A stretch of DNA of 64,000 nucleotides from Hetaerina americana (GCA_022747635.1 JAKTNV010000023.1:3568348-3632347), one strand, 5' to 3'. Positions 11,485 through 23,352 are shown, counted from the stretch's first letter. Notes: generated by a model not told the origin, from the letters alone. Numbers and translations: made by a program.

Positions 11485-13300
11485 GTCGTAGAGGCATTAA
11501 AATTGAAAAATCAAATCCTGGATCGGCGTGATCACCTCAAAGTAGAAATGAGATGAAAGCTCAATATGGGCTGGAGGAATGCATTCAAACCAACTACAAT
11601 AATGAGTAGAATTGTCATTAGGTGCACACGCGGTGGTTGGGAAGGAATATATAATTCTTCCACTTAGTAATATTATGTAAAATAATGAGTTTCTGTAGAA
11701 GTCCCGTGACCATTCAAAGTTTAAAAATAAAGTTAAACTTGTACAAACATCTTAATTGCTTATTATATACAATTATTTATAATTAAAATAAGTCATTCGA
11801 CGTGAGGATTTTATTACAAGATCGTAACTAAGAATTTATTTTCTGATTTCGAGTCCATCATTAAAAATTTCATTAAATTTCATTTAAAATATAAATCCAT
11901 TAAATTATCTAAATTTCCCGCATATATAATGAATAAACGTTACAAAGAAGGCTCTTACGAAGAAACAACTCTTCTGAAGCAAGGATACTCGAGTTACGGT
12001 CGTTGAAGTTTTGAGGTTTTGGTACATCAATTAAGCCCCAAATTATTAATTTCCAATTATTAAAATATCTCTCTTTGTATTATTGAAAAATAAAACATGC
12101 CCATTAGACATAGAATATAAGCAAAAATAGAGTTTTTGAATTATTGATCGCCAAAAACGAATTGAATTAATTTGCGCCAGAAAAGTAAGGCGTAGGAAAA
12201 ATAACGATCGGATCGGTAGTGCCTCCGTCCGTTTGCACATTTCGAGGGCTTGATGGAAAGGAATGGCTGGCGGAAATTGGGGTGGGGCGAACAAAACGAG
12301 GTCAGGTGCGTGCCGTCCAATGCTTTCACGCCATCTTGTACGTGAGAGCTAATGTCTTTCGATTGACACTCAACTTCCATACCCTTGCGAGCTCCCCGTA
12401 GTATATAATGCGTTTCTCATCTTAAAACATTGTACGGTATATAACAAGTGGTCGAAACATCATTCTATTGATCATAAAACATATGATAAAGATAAAGATG
12501 CCTGATAGCCGCCATCACATTCTTTTATGACGCATTAGCAAATGAACGTACTTGAATAGGTCTTCAATAGGGGAACTTTTAAAAGAATCGCTGACCACAG
12601 AGAAGTAGACACGGAATGAAAATACGATCTGCAAATAATCACGGTTAGGAACTGATTGCGTTGTCACAGTCAAAAGAAAAATTAAATGCGTAACTATACA
12701 GAAGTCTATTTCATAAGAAATTCAACGAGATGTTATTGAAACAAGATGGTAAAATGGAGAGATCAGAGCGGTGTTAAGGACTCACAGAAAAATTCACTCA
12801 AATTTAAAGAATATAAAAAATTACAAAATATTAACGGAGATGACAAAAGTAAAAATCATTGAATTTTGAGAGAAAACGGAATGGAATGAAAAAAAATGCC
12901 TTGCAAACATTTAAAATCAACATTTTACGTTTATATTTATAGAATAAATAAAAATCAATTTGGGATTACGTTAGGGAAAAATAAGGGTCACCACGTATTG
13001 TTTAAAAGTAGAAAGTAGCAAAGCTGTTACAGACAGGTAAAACAAGACCAAAATCCTGTAAAATTTCTCTCGCAATCTTCATCAAATATATTAGTGCCCA
13101 AAACGAAGTCCTCCACTCAGCTGACCTTATTAAAGATATTCCAACCCGGAATAGAAAAACAGGCTCCGAAATATAATAACAAGCAAAGCCCAATGTCCTG
13201 TAAATCCTCACTTCAGTGCTAAAGGAACCTGCAGAAGACGTCGCAACTCATGAAAAGACTTTTGAGGAGACTTGGAACAAAGAATTGAAAGAAAATTTTT
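11485..13300. other. AT-rich stretch, one motif shared with 15.6 kb
   Basis: No gene recognised. The part at 12190-12420 is less AT-rich and shares a block (GCTTTCACGCCATCTTGTAC, with flanking similarity) with 15825-15865, suggesting an undescribed dispersed repeat. Confidence 0.35.
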
Positions 13301-13309
13301 ACAAATAAA

Positions 13310-13530
13310 TATACTAAAGTTATCCCTTATAGTTATAAGCTGGCTCACATAACCCTCCTTATAAAAGTCCATCAGTAAAGAGAACCCAAGGAATCAAAGA
13401 CCGATTATTTTAACATCGTTATCCCACAAATTCTTGCAACAGGTTATTGCTAGCAATATAATTGCCTTCCTCAAAAGTGAGAAGTTTTCCGTAAGCAGCG
13501 TTACCTTTGTCAAGCAGATATCGTGAAACG
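13310..13530 (+). pseudogene. LINE-1 type reverse transcriptase fragment
   Basis: Plus-strand frames joined by small frameshifts read KLAHITLL, then RPIILTSLSHKFLQQVIASN, IIAFLKSEKFSVSSVTFVKQ. These are reverse-transcriptase fingers motifs (family NYRPISLTSLSCKLLE...). No palm catalytic motif is left. Surrounding sequence to about 13900 may contain more of the element but is too decayed to call. Confidence 0.6.
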
Positions 13531-13534
13531 CACC

Positions 13535-15180
13535 TCGTACATCACGGCACAATTGGAATGTTATCATGTGGGAAAATATTAATTAAGCCATTGGATGAGA
13601 CTTGGAGAAAATTCTCTAGGCTTGTTACATGACTAATATGAGGGATAGGGATACGGGTAGGTTTAAGGAATTAGTTTTGAAGACTCCTGATTCTGAAAAA
13701 GAGCCAGGCTTTTGCCAAGGAATACCTGCGCTTTTGAGATAAATGTGTCGTTGTTTTGGGACATAATTATGTTTATTGATTCTATCACAGGGATAAAAAA
13801 AGAGAAATAAACACCGTCATATGCAGATTGAAAGCATTATTCTTACATCGTACGATATGCGATTGTAACAAAATAAAACGGGTAAATATTAATTTTTAGA
13901 CTAAGGTAAAAATATTATAAATTCGCATGTATGTGTGCGCATTTGAATGTTTTTTTTATTTTAGCTAATATATAGAATAACTAATACACGAGGTAATAGC
14001 ATGCCTGGCCAATGCCCTAACACAACATGTTATTTGGCTTGCTTAGAATTGTGTAGATGCAGATAAATTTTGGCTAAGACGAGTTAGAAACACGAACTTT
14101 ACTGAAGGAAGTAATTTCAAAAGAGCGCATAATAGCTTAAAATCAATGAGTTAATTTGTTAATATTAAAAATATTAACGAAGACGATAATACTGATAAGT
14201 CACTTCTACATAACACGCTCATCAGTCATTAGTCAAGTTTGTTCAAATAAAGTTTATTATACATTTCACGGGAACTTGATGGTAGAAAACGAAGAATAGT
14301 AAATCGTAATGGTATTAAAGGTCATGTCACGCCAAGATGAAACGTAAACACAATGTTGTCTTCAGCAAAGAGCGGTATTTGATTTTTCACGCATATAAAA
14401 TATCTTAGGCGAATCCCAAAAAAAGAGTACTCATTAACGCTAAGAAAATTCAAAAGATAGGAAATATCCAGAAGTGTATCCAAAGGAAATTTTTCCCCAT
14501 GTAAGGTACTCAATGGGGACAAATTTCAAACTCACTCAACTTGAGTGAGTAAACTCATTCAAAAAGATAAAAGGGAAAAATAAACAGAGTTCAGTGAAGG
14601 CACTCTTATGAAATTAATTCTAGCTGAGAGAGGTCATCAAGTTTAGCAAAGAGAGAATGAATGAATGTCAGAGAGTCAGATATGTCCGCGTCTCGGGGGA
14701 TAAAATACCATAAACAGAAAAACTTAGTATAATAGGACTTTGGTGCGACCCATGGCATTCAGAATTAAGCTTACTAGTGAAATTTTGTAATACGAGTAGT
14801 TGTTTCCTGAACATCCACCAAAACCAATTTACCAAAAGAGAATAATAAGGCCCAATGAAATTCTTAAGTGTTATACTCACTTTTGGTCAAGTCAGATTTC
14901 GCTGAGGCGTCTGATGGTTGCGCCCACTCGTAAAAGGAATATTTTATTCGCGAGTCTATCAGATATAATGACGCAACCTATTGACGTAATTGGCTTGGTT
15001 TGATAGATGCATATTGACTGTACGTGAATTCTCTCATCTTTTCCCTCTTCTTCCTATGGAAGCAAAGTTATTATCGAACAATAAGCATGGGTGCGTTTAC
15101 TAGTTATTTTTGTTTTGAAATTCTCATCGTCATAAACTCAGGTGTAATTAATTTTAAAAAGTTTCTTCAGTATTCCTGAT
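13535..15180. other. AT-rich stretch without recognised feature
   Basis: No repeat or coding signal I can support. Confidence 0.4.
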
Positions 15181-15184
15181 TCTA

Positions 15185-15217
15185 GTCATTCACCACATTT
15201 TCAATGTGGTGAATGAC
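15185..15217. repeat. Perfect 15-bp hairpin, 3-nt spacer
   Basis: GTCATTCACCACATT and its exact reverse complement are separated by TTC. Confidence 0.9.
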
Positions 15218-15539
15218 AATTTCAATGTGATGAAAAAATTATAGCTATTTCCAATATGTATGGTGGCGTGAAAATGTTACTACCAGATCACAAACTAAGA
15301 ATTTCTTTCTGCATTAGAAACCATTGCGATAAATACTTGATATCGTTGCATGATTTTCTAACAACTATAATTTTTAAACCAAAAAAAAACGTAGAAGAAA
15401 TGAATTCATTTGAAGCAATTGTACTTTCATCACGACAGTTGAAGTATTTCACTTAATGGGCTTTTAATTTAAAAGGTTCTTCTATTAATTTACAAATATA
15501 TTATATTCCATAGGTCCATTGGCTCATTTCATTTCCTCC

Positions 15540-15890
15540 AGTAAAATAGGGCGTAGAAAAACCTCGGTTCGATCGCTTCCACTTCCATATGTTTGCTTGT
15601 CTTTTGGCTCCCTGAAGTGGTGTTGGAGAGTCCACTCGGTTCGTGTCCCAGGCCGGTGCAGGAGCCACAGACTTCCTTCGCTGCGTGAATGAATTCATGC
15701 CAGTGAAATGTCGGCTTTGTTGTGCCGGCTCGGGAAGAGCGTGCAGGCGGCTTGGCTTGATGGGAAGTGTTTCCTGGACGAATGGGGCGGAGGCAAGCAA
15801 CATCACGGCTAATGCTTGCTGTTTCTACCGCGTGCCGTGGACAGCTTTCACGCCATTTGGCGTACGATAGTTAAACTTAAGAAACTCTTC
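15540..15890. other. Less AT-rich block with short shared motif
   Basis: Partly similar to 12190-12420 (GCGTAG…GATCG near the left edge and GCTTTCACGCCAT near the right edge). No coding signal I trust. Likely a diverged dispersed repeat. Confidence 0.3.
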
Positions 15891-15989
15891 CCTCGCCTCC
15901 AATGCAAATAATCTCTCTGCATAATGTTTTAACCTCCGGATATAAATAACATGAAAGTCGGTATTCTCCCAATTGTCAATGCTTCATCC

Positions 15990-16115
15990 AAAAAACTATG
16001 GCAGATGCCGCGACAATAATTTTTAACAGGGTCATCCACTAATATACATTAAAATGCTTAAGTTTCAAAGTGTAAAAATCATCCGCCCTGACCAGGATGC
16101 CGCTCTCGACAGCTT
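15990..16115 (-). repeat. SINE-C, degenerate copy
   Basis: The minus strand reads a body matching the 26-kb copy: GATGATTTTTACACTTTG, then ATTATTGTCGCGGCATCTGC. The tRNA-like head is barely recognisable. Confidence 0.6.
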
Positions 16116-16119
16116 GACT

Positions 16120-16810
16120 CTCCATCCACCACACAAATGCGAGCCAATTGAGATGCATGCATATTGCGGATTAGTTGCTTGCCCCTCCCATCCACTCCTA
16201 TTCTTCCTTAATTAATTCTCATTTTTGTCCAATTCACTCCACAGAACGCTATTTTGAAATCTATTAAATGTAAAATACATCGCAGTTGTATTAATTAATT
16301 ATCCCACAAAAGCTCTTCTTTCGATGTTTTTCCAAACAATTAATTGGTTTTGTGTGAATATTACCTTCCTTCCCATGACCTAATTTGGTTTTCGATCCGT
16401 TAACGGTTTTTTTATCTCATATTATAGTGCGCAAACCTAATCTATCTTCATTTAGTCCAAATTCACTTCCTATTCCTAAACTTGTACGGCCTTTATGTCT
16501 TTCGTATCCTATAGATCCAATATGCATCATTTCGATCACTCTTGAATCTTTTCCGGGTGAATTAAATATTTGCTATCGTATGTCAGTGGTGGTGTGAACA
16601 GATTCCTCCTTCATAATTCTTTCAATTTCTAGTACTTTACACCCCTCTCCACACTTCTTTCTTCCAAATAGTTTCCCACCCCCGTTTTTAATTTATATCA
16701 ACGTACTTCCTAATACCTAAATCTGGATTTCCATTCTTCTATTTCCTTTTCTAGTCCATCTCCCTAATCCTTCCCTCTTCAATAATGACCTGTATAAAGA
16801 AACCACTCTC
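16120..16810. other. AT-rich stretch without recognised feature
   Basis: A 70-codon plus-strand frame at 16385-16597 has no recognisable motif. Nothing else supported. Confidence 0.35.
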
Positions 16811-16814
16811 CTTA

Positions 16815-17045
16815 GCCCGACGGCTGGCTTGTTAGGGGGTACTAAGCTGAACTTCGTGTGTTATTTACACATGAGCAGGGTAGTGCAGCCAGATTCTTTC
16901 CTTTTGCCACAAATAGTTTCCCAGGAATTTCTTGCAATGGAAAAAAATATCACAACTCGGGTAAAGCTGAGGGTGCTCCGAGAGAATGCACCCGGGGCTT
17001 CCGGCTATAAGTCCAACGCTCTACCCCCCGCACCACCACGTTCAA
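16815..17045 (-). mobile_element. SINE-A copy (tRNA-derived)
   Basis: On the minus strand a tRNA-like head (GGGGGGTAGAGCGTTGGACT…CCGGAAGCCCCGGGTGCATT) is followed by the SINE-A body: TTCCTGGGAAACTATTTGTG, GGAAAGAATCTGGCTGCACT, and the terminal TAAATAACACACGAAGTTCA…CTTAGTAC block shared with the 46.4- and 57.4-kb copies. Confidence 0.72.
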
Positions 17046-17564
17046 AATGCATCGACCCTATCTTACATGCTGAAAATTTCATTACGTGCCAGCTATATCA
17101 TAGGCAATAATATTTTTTTATTATTTCGAAATTTTTGACTTCCCTCTACCTGTGGGCTACCACGTCCACCAACAATATTTCTAATTAAATTTTCCTGTCA
17201 ACAATAGGAACTGTAGGTTACTTACGAATACCGTGAAAAATTCTCACTTGAGAATCATAATTCTCATATCTATCGTAAGTGTTATAGGTTACACAACACA
17301 ACACTCCTAGATGCTATATTACGTTAAATGTGTTATTTAAAAAAATTAAAGTTAGCATCCTCAAATAAGTGAACTGTAATGGTGTTACAAAAATTCGAGC
17401 TATAAAGAGATTCTAGGGATATTTTGGCCATCATCGTAAAGCAACGCTTGAATATTTTTGAAATATATTACCCATGGTGCTCCTTGGAGCTACTCTCGTA
17501 CTAAGAACCTACATGGCATGTGGAACTCGCGCGATGACATTGCAATAATGCGGAAGGTCCCTTA

Positions 17565-17715
17565 TTCCCCATGCCACCTGTGGTTTCCTAGGAAGATGTA
17601 GTACCCGACAAATTACACGTCTGGAGAGAGGCGGCCGTTTGCGGAGGTTTTAACCGAAATTGAATCCATGCCCTCGGATTAATAGTCAACGGTTTTTGAC
17701 TCCAGACCACCAAGA
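17565..17715 (-). repeat. SINE-A, degenerate partial copy
   Basis: The minus strand reads a tRNA-like head (GGTGGTCTGGAGTCAAAAAC…GAGGGCATGGATTCAATT) followed by a short body part ending TACTACATCTTCCTAGGAAA, which matches the SINE-A body of the 57-kb copy (GTACCAGGTCTTCCTGGGAA). The rest is absent. Confidence 0.55.
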
Positions 17716-18049
17716 ATTTGGGTGACAACGACCAACTCTTAGAAAACTGAATGCCGATATTTTGTAGACATACAATAACCCTAGCTACTGAGGAAGTAAT
17801 GAGGATATCACGTGGTATTCGCCTGGCGATGCACGCTCCCATCCCTTCGGGGAAATTATGAATACGCATTGGAATTCAACCTCTCCCACTCTTATTGACT
17901 AGTACAAATGTAATATAGCATTCCGATACCAACTGGTTCCACGATCTTGTAAAAGGCGCATTAAGTCTACTAAAATCTACTCTGCATAACATCTTTTTCA
18001 TTTTTCACTACTCAATTCACCAAAAGATGGTACGTGGTAATCCATTGGG

Positions 18050-18246
18050 TATAGTGTACTGATGACGGGAGGGCCGTGGTTAGATTCCCGCGCACGCCTC
18101 CCTGGGAACCCTCAGCGACACCCGAGATGTGTGGGTACCAGTCCCTCCTCGGAATGGGCGGCACAGGGAATTGATATGGCTCTCCCACTCTCATGTGTGA
18201 ATTTCATACGCCGTCGGGCTTAGTATCGTGTGAGCTTTAACCTCAA
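18050..18246 (+). repeat. SINE-A, diverged copy
   Basis: The body and 3' part match SINE-A (GTGGGTACCAGTCCCTCCTC; GTGTGAATTTCATACGCCGT; CGGGCTTAGTATCGTGTGAG). Box B is weak (GGTTAGATTCC). It directly precedes a SINE-B copy in the same orientation. Confidence 0.65.
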
Positions 18247-18259
18247 TTATCAAAATAAC

Positions 18260-18550
18260 GGGGAAACGAGATGGTGTAGTGGCTATCGTACTGGCTTCCC
18301 ACTCAGAGGGCCCGGGTTAATGGAATATTTTTCAGTGGTATCGTGATCCCCACTTAAGGTGCTTTGTGGAGGGCACTTTAAGTGAGTATGCCGTCCGTCG
18401 GTTGGGACGTCAAGCTGCGGACCCCTTGGCGCCTTTCGTTAAAAGTAGGCTAATATCGACGCCGGGTTTCTCTCCACCCTTCATCCTTTCCCATCTATCC
18501 CCTATGGCGCAAATGACCTCAGCTGTCGGTCGCCTTCCGCAGAAAAACTA
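18260..18550 (+). mobile_element. SINE-B copy 1 (tRNA-derived)
   Basis: The tRNA-like head has box A ATGGTGTAGTGGCTATCG. The box B position reads GGGTTAATGGAA, where a few bases are lost compared with AGTTCGAATCC in copy 2. The body is shared with copies at 33.5 and 63.4 kb: TTTTTCAGTGGTATCGTGAT, GACGCCGGGTTTCTCTCCAC, GCGCAAATGACCTCAGCTGT. About 290 bp. Confidence 0.85.
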
Positions 18551-18554
18551 CAAC

Positions 18555-19195
18555 AAACTCAAAATAACCTTTGGGTTGATAAGTGTGGTTTTTAGCGCAT
18601 AAAACGTCACCGCAATAATGTATAGCTGGTATTTAGTGTTTAAACTACATAAGCAAAAAATTATTTCATGCATTCAAAATAATGTATATTTTCTTATACA
18701 CGCACTCTCACGTACATATACAATCATGTATGTCTATGCTAATTATAAGGAAATTGATGTTTTTGACTGAAAGAAAAAATTGTAGTTGTGAAATAAATGT
18801 TTTTGCACCTGATTAACATGTTGTCATGAGTGTGCCTTTTGCGAGTGAAGGAGGAGTAGCTGATTCTACCGGTGACGGTGTCTATATGTTTTATTTTATC
18901 ACTCTGGCCGGCACAATCGAATTAAAATTGGGGCCATAATACACGCACTCGGTGTCGCAAAAACCTTGCCTGCTCTGTACATTTCAATAATTATGTCTTT
19001 AACTCCTTTCTTTGTGAGCCAACCAGCCCCCGATTCGATTCCTTCTACCCGGAGGAAATCTCTACGAGAAGAGAATCACCGTCACGCTTACTCACTTCTC
19101 GTAGACATTCATAAAAATTCTGACGAAATGCCTTGGTTCATTTCCCTAATTCGGAATTAAACTTTTCTCCCTTGGTTTCTAAATACTTTATGCAT
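18555..19195. other. AT-rich stretch without recognised feature
   Basis: No supported feature. Confidence 0.35.
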
Positions 19196-19199
19196 ATGG

Positions 19200-19273
19200 G
19201 AATTGAAATTAAACAACTTGGCTTTTCCCCGTAGAATTCTATGAGGAAAAGCCAAATTGTTTAGTTTCAATTT
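19200..19273. repeat. Fold-back palindrome, about 36-bp arms, no spacer
   Basis: The left part (AATTGAAATTAAACAACTTG, GCTTTTCC) and right part (GGAAAAGC, CAAATTGTTTAGTTTCAATT) are imperfect reverse complements centred on TAGAATTCTA. Confidence 0.8.
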
Positions 19274-19429
19274 CAATCTGAAGATTTTCCACCAAGTGAC
19301 GCCAGTAACTGTTTTATTTACTTGATGTATATTTTAAAGATGTCCTAAAATGATTTAAGTGAAGTAAAAACTCTTCTTGTCTCTCTCTCTCTACCATTTG
19401 TTTAACCCATGAAATGCTTGATGAAAATG

Positions 19430-19860
19430 TCACACCCCAGGATTTGACATATCTGAGCTTCTTAATACACTCCTGTCTATTTTATATTTCAAACGGGGAC
19501 TTAAATCATTACTGTATGAAAAAAATAGAGGCCATATAGCAATTCTCTTCGGAACTACTGAAATTACATTTTCCCCTGATGACATCGAGCCACTAAATAC
19601 TACTTTTTGTTTGCAGTTAGATACGATCAAAACTCCAATTCATTTGGTCACTCATTTGCATCGAGATATATCGTTTTGTATATCAATTTCTCGTGAATCA
19701 CCTTTTCCAATTCATTTTGGGACATCCAAAAACACAGCAGACAAATTTTTCAGCTAATCATGAATAGAAAGACCCGATTGCTTTTCTCATGGTCTAATTT
19801 CCATAAACCCATGCTGGTTACGCCAGGGCATGATTCGCTTTTATAGAATGGTCTTATTGC
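19430..19860 (-). pseudogene. LINE-1 type reverse transcriptase fragment
   Basis: Minus strand, from 19860 downward: LAEKFVCC, then VIHEKLIYK (family FDKVPHEKLIYKL), then CKQKVVFSGSMSSGENVISV and LFFSYSNDLSPRLKYK, which correspond to VMSNEENVTSGVPQGSVLGP and LLFLIYINDL in non-LTR reverse transcriptases. Frameshifts and stops are present. The catalytic FADD box beyond YSNDL is lost (RSVLRSSD). It abuts the mariner relic that starts at 19870. Confidence 0.72.
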
Positions 19861-19869
19861 ACGTATATT

Positions 19870-20690
19870 GATGGGTGAGTCGTTCAATAAGTCCAGAGGA
19901 AAAAATAGCACCACAAATTATTTTGGTACATTTTTTTTATTTTTCAGCATAATTTCGTTTTGGCTGGATAAACTTTTCTCAGTTTCTCCCTATTTTTTGA
20001 AGCTGTCCAAAAAGTAGGATTTCGGAGGGTCCTCAAAATAGGCTCTGTGTTGGCAATCAACTCCGTTTTTGACGTGAATCGTTTCCAGCCATGAAAGAGT
20101 AAAGAATATGGCAAATCTGGTTAATACGGTGGATGTTGTGTTGTTTCCATTGTTCGAAAACTAGTTTCACAATTTCGATTGAAACTGCACAGGTATGCAC
20201 CCGTGCATTGAATTCTTGGGGGAGAATGTTTTTCTTTGGCAGAGGAGGACGTTTTCCTTTTTATTCATTGTCTCAACGGGTGCAATAATGGCGCTCAATA
20301 CTCTTAATTTATCGTTTTTCCCCTTTGCAAGTAATCGATGTCGATGATTTTCTGTGCATCCAAAGAAACCCTCTTTCGGTCCACCCCCCCTTTTTTGGAG
20401 CCGGAGCACCTTTGTGGACCAGCTGCTCTTTCGTTTTCGGAGTGTCGTAGTGTATGGCCCACAGTTTTCCATCGAGCCAGAAACTTCTCCACTGAGAGCA
20501 GAAGCGGTATCCATCTTGCCGAGATTTTTTCACGACCAATATTTGGTGTAAAACTGAAAACTCTGTACTTTTTGATAAAGCGGTCGGCTAATTCGCGGAC
20601 GTTAATTCGTCGGTCAAACAAATTAATATAGTATATTTTTTTAACCATAAACGGTGGAAGTTACTTTGACTGAGAGTCCCGAACGATTTC
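19870..20690 (-). pseudogene. Mariner transposase pseudogene
   Basis: Minus-strand frames shifted against each other read INVRELADRFIKKYRVFSFT, IPLLLSVE, HYDTPKTKEQ, APAPKKG, then IIDIDYLQRGKTIN and NARVHTCAVSIEIVKL. In intact relatives these are WIPRLLT, HYYTPETKEQS, PGEPAPKKAK, GIIFIDYLEKGKTIN and DNARVHTCA. The second catalytic Asp (HQDNARVHT) reads as part of a decayed QEFNARVHT. The YSPDLAPSDYF segment is missing or unreadable. The terminal repeats are not clear; the lower end (GAGTCGTTCAATAAGTCC near 19877) looks like a mariner end. A 24-bp-period duplication of TATGGATGTACGGTCACA lies just outside at 20698-20739. Confidence 0.75.
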
Positions 20691-20744
20691 CGTTATTTAT
20701 GGATGTACGGTCACATTGAATATGGATGTACGGTCACAACAATT

Positions 20745-21285
20745 CATACTCAAATGTAAGCAGTCACAAAATCAGAAGCAGATGTGCCATGAACTTCACC
20801 CAACGCGGCTTTCAGATCTTTCGCTGCGAAGCCTTTAAAATAAAAGTTTTTGATTCACCGCACGAATAAACTGACTAAACATATCCTGTCTACCCTATTT
20901 ACTTGTAAAAACTGTATTCAAGCAAGTTGCAATGCCATCAGGATGTACTTCCTGGATACTATTACGAATTCCCTCCGAGCCTTGGGATTTTGCTAACTTT
21001 TTATAATTTTGAAATATTTTTTCTATCCTTCCAAGGATAATAGTATTATGCCCATGAGATTTTCAGTTTCAGTTTGTGGGACTTCTTTTCCGCAATATGT
21101 TTGCTGTTGACATTCTGAAATAAAAAGTTCAGGATATTGGCCTTGTTTACGCTTTGTCTAACTTTAAGTATAACGGAATATTTTAAGAAGCCACGGCACC
21201 AGCCTTCCGGAACCATGTACATAGAACTAATTTATCGCCCATGTCTCAATGTTGGCAGAGAGCGAATATCGTCCCCAAGTGCATC
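20745..21285. other. AT-rich stretch without recognised feature
   Basis: No supported feature. Confidence 0.35.
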
Positions 21286-21289
21286 TCGG

Positions 21290-21560
21290 AGCGGTGCTGA
21301 GTCGGTCACCAAGGACTCAAACGGCCGGAGGGTGGGTGCAAAAGATTTTTGCTCGCACTGAGAGTTGGCGCGGAGTCTGTGGGGTCGCAGTGGAGGGACG
21401 GACGTAGGGCGGGTGAGGGGCGGGGGAGGGACGGGGATTGGGGGACGGACGGAGGGCGGACGACAGTTCCCCGGGCGAAGGGCCGCTGCTCTGAGAACCC
21501 CGCGGAATCGACCGGAAAGTGGGCTCGATATCGGCTAGTTTTGCAGGGGCAAGGGAAGGG
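21290..21560. promoter_or_regulatory. GC-rich island with strong G-quadruplex motif
   Basis: CpG-rich block. Plus-strand G runs at 21407-21445 (lengths 3,3,4,5,3,4,5 with loops of 1-3) exceed the usual four-run G-quadruplex pattern. Open frames here are compositional. A promoter role is only a possibility. Confidence 0.4.
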
Positions 21561-22074
21561 GTACCAGGGGTCGGTGCTGGATGGGAATGAATAATAGCAG
21601 TGGGAAGGATGAATTGGAGGAAACGATCCCCTAAACTTGCCGAGGACACAAAACTTAACGGTGACCCCTTTCCACTTGATATTTTGCCATCACCCACATT
21701 CCTCATCACCCTCACGGAATTCAAAACACTCCCCTTCGGCACTCGTATGCTCGGCTAAGGATGGACACCGTCCCTTGAGGAAGCAGAGCCATTCTGCCCG
21801 ATCGCGGCCGGATTCAAACCAGAGTTATAACCCGCTAAACTCATTAGCAAAATTAAATCATGCACCCGCTTAGTTTATTTGCACTGTTTATTTTGGGATG
21901 AGGAGCGAGGAGTTCTATTGAACGAGTGATCCAGCCGTTCGAATCTGAGGAGAGCTTATTTTTTCGGCGGTTTAGTAATATAAATTGCATAAAAGCTCCT
22001 TAAATGAAATGGAGAAAATAAAGAATGTGATTTATTTCATATCAGGTATAGCCATCCATGACCGTAAGTCTCTC

Positions 22075-22335
22075 TCAAGGAGAGGGAAGGTCGGGAAATT
22101 GGTGCCCGGAGAGGAAGGGTGGTGGCGGCGGTGGGAGGCCAGGCTCCAGCCACCCGCGACAGCCAGTGAGAGGAGACGTTGGCTGCCCAGTATTTAAAAT
22201 GCGGGCCTTGTCCCGTGAGAGGAGGGAAAGGGCGTGGAGGGGCCGCGCGGGCACCTCCTCTGCCGACCCGGCATCGGGAATGCCCCGAGCACTTGCCCTC
22301 CGGGAACTGAGTTGCCCGGGGGAATTAGCTCGTCG
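22075..22335. promoter_or_regulatory. GC-rich island
   Basis: Second CpG-rich block close to the one at 21.3 kb, separated by about 500 bp of normal composition. No start site, splice site or conserved protein recognised. Confidence 0.3.
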
Positions 22336-22339
22336 ATTA

Positions 22340-22950
22340 TTTGCTGTTATTTTGCCGTGGGAAAAAAGCCAGTGGGGTAGAAAAAACCTGTTACATTTTT
22401 GCTTTCACGCACAAAGTTTCAGGATCAGTGCAAAGCTAGGATGACCATCCGTTTTTCCAAAAAAATAGGCAAGTTTTTGGAAATGGCAACTCCTATTAAG
22501 CACAGCATGTTAGGTAATTAATTTGATGTTTCAAAAATGCCAAAACACAGCAATCACTACATCTTTGCACTTTTGCAGCCCGTGTTGAGTGAAAGTTTAG
22601 TTATGATGTAGGATTTAAGGGCATGGGAGAATGAAACTAAATTAGATTTAATATAAAAGTAAATGGGCGCGAAAATATTAATCTTTCCAATTATAGGGGT
22701 CCTATAATATTGTGTTTGTAATAACATCACTTTCGTCTCCTAGTTTTGCGAACCAGAAGTCGGTAAAAATTGCGAAACAGTACCAGGTGTACATATAAAG
22801 CCAATGGGAACCGGCGTCAAAGAGAAAAATCCTGGTACTTTTGCTAATTTTAACAAATCCCGCAGTAACGTTTGACCAGTAACTTAATCATTGCAGCCCA
22901 AATTTTGTCTGGGATGAGAGGAGAAATTGATGTTTCACTGAATTAAAAAA
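22340..22950. other. AT-rich stretch without recognised feature
   Basis: No supported feature. Confidence 0.35.
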
Positions 22951-22954
22951 ATAC

Positions 22955-23240
22955 TACGTTCTCTGACAAAATATGCGGCACTTTTTGAACGAAATTTGAC
23001 GCAAACCTTTTCGCGACCAACTAAAACCTTATGATATATTTACTTATACAGGTAAAAGCTTGCCGCCTGAGAGTTGAACCAATTGACATTAACGCTGTTC
23101 TTGAGTTCCTCTTCTGTTTCAAAACGTTGTCCACCAAGCCACTGTTTCAAGTGCAAGAAGAGGAAGTAGTCGCTAGGTGGAAGGTCAGGACTGTACGGTG
23201 GGTGGTCAAAGTCAAAAAACTCTCGTCCACTGGACATTCT
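22955..23240 (-). pseudogene. Mariner transposase C-terminal fragment
   Basis: Minus strand from 23213 reads HPPYSPDLPPSDYFLFLHLK then QWLGGQRFETEEELKNSVNV and NWFNSQAASFY. This is the third catalytic Asp region (PSD) and following helices of a mariner transposase. The upstream catalytic domain and DNA-binding domain are absent. A plus-strand frame over it is a shadow. Confidence 0.85.
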
Positions 23241-23314
23241 TTGCTCTTCTTTGTGGTGGTTGGTTTAGCATTTTCGGTACCCACCTTGCACACAATTTGT
23301 GGTATCCGTGGTAT

Positions 23315-23352
23315 ATAATATATAATATATATTATATATACATATATATATC
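23315..23352. repeat. Short degenerate TA-rich repeat
   Basis: TATAATATATAATATATATT-like tract, about 38 bp. Confidence 0.85.

Noticed and set aside
10973..11497. 174-codon minus-strand frame
   Set aside because: Antisense to a LINE 3' end; opposite strand of a purine-rich UTR.
18057..18080. CTGATGA in a SINE-A copy as a hammerhead core
   Set aside because: No helix II followed by GAAA and no pairing for helix I.
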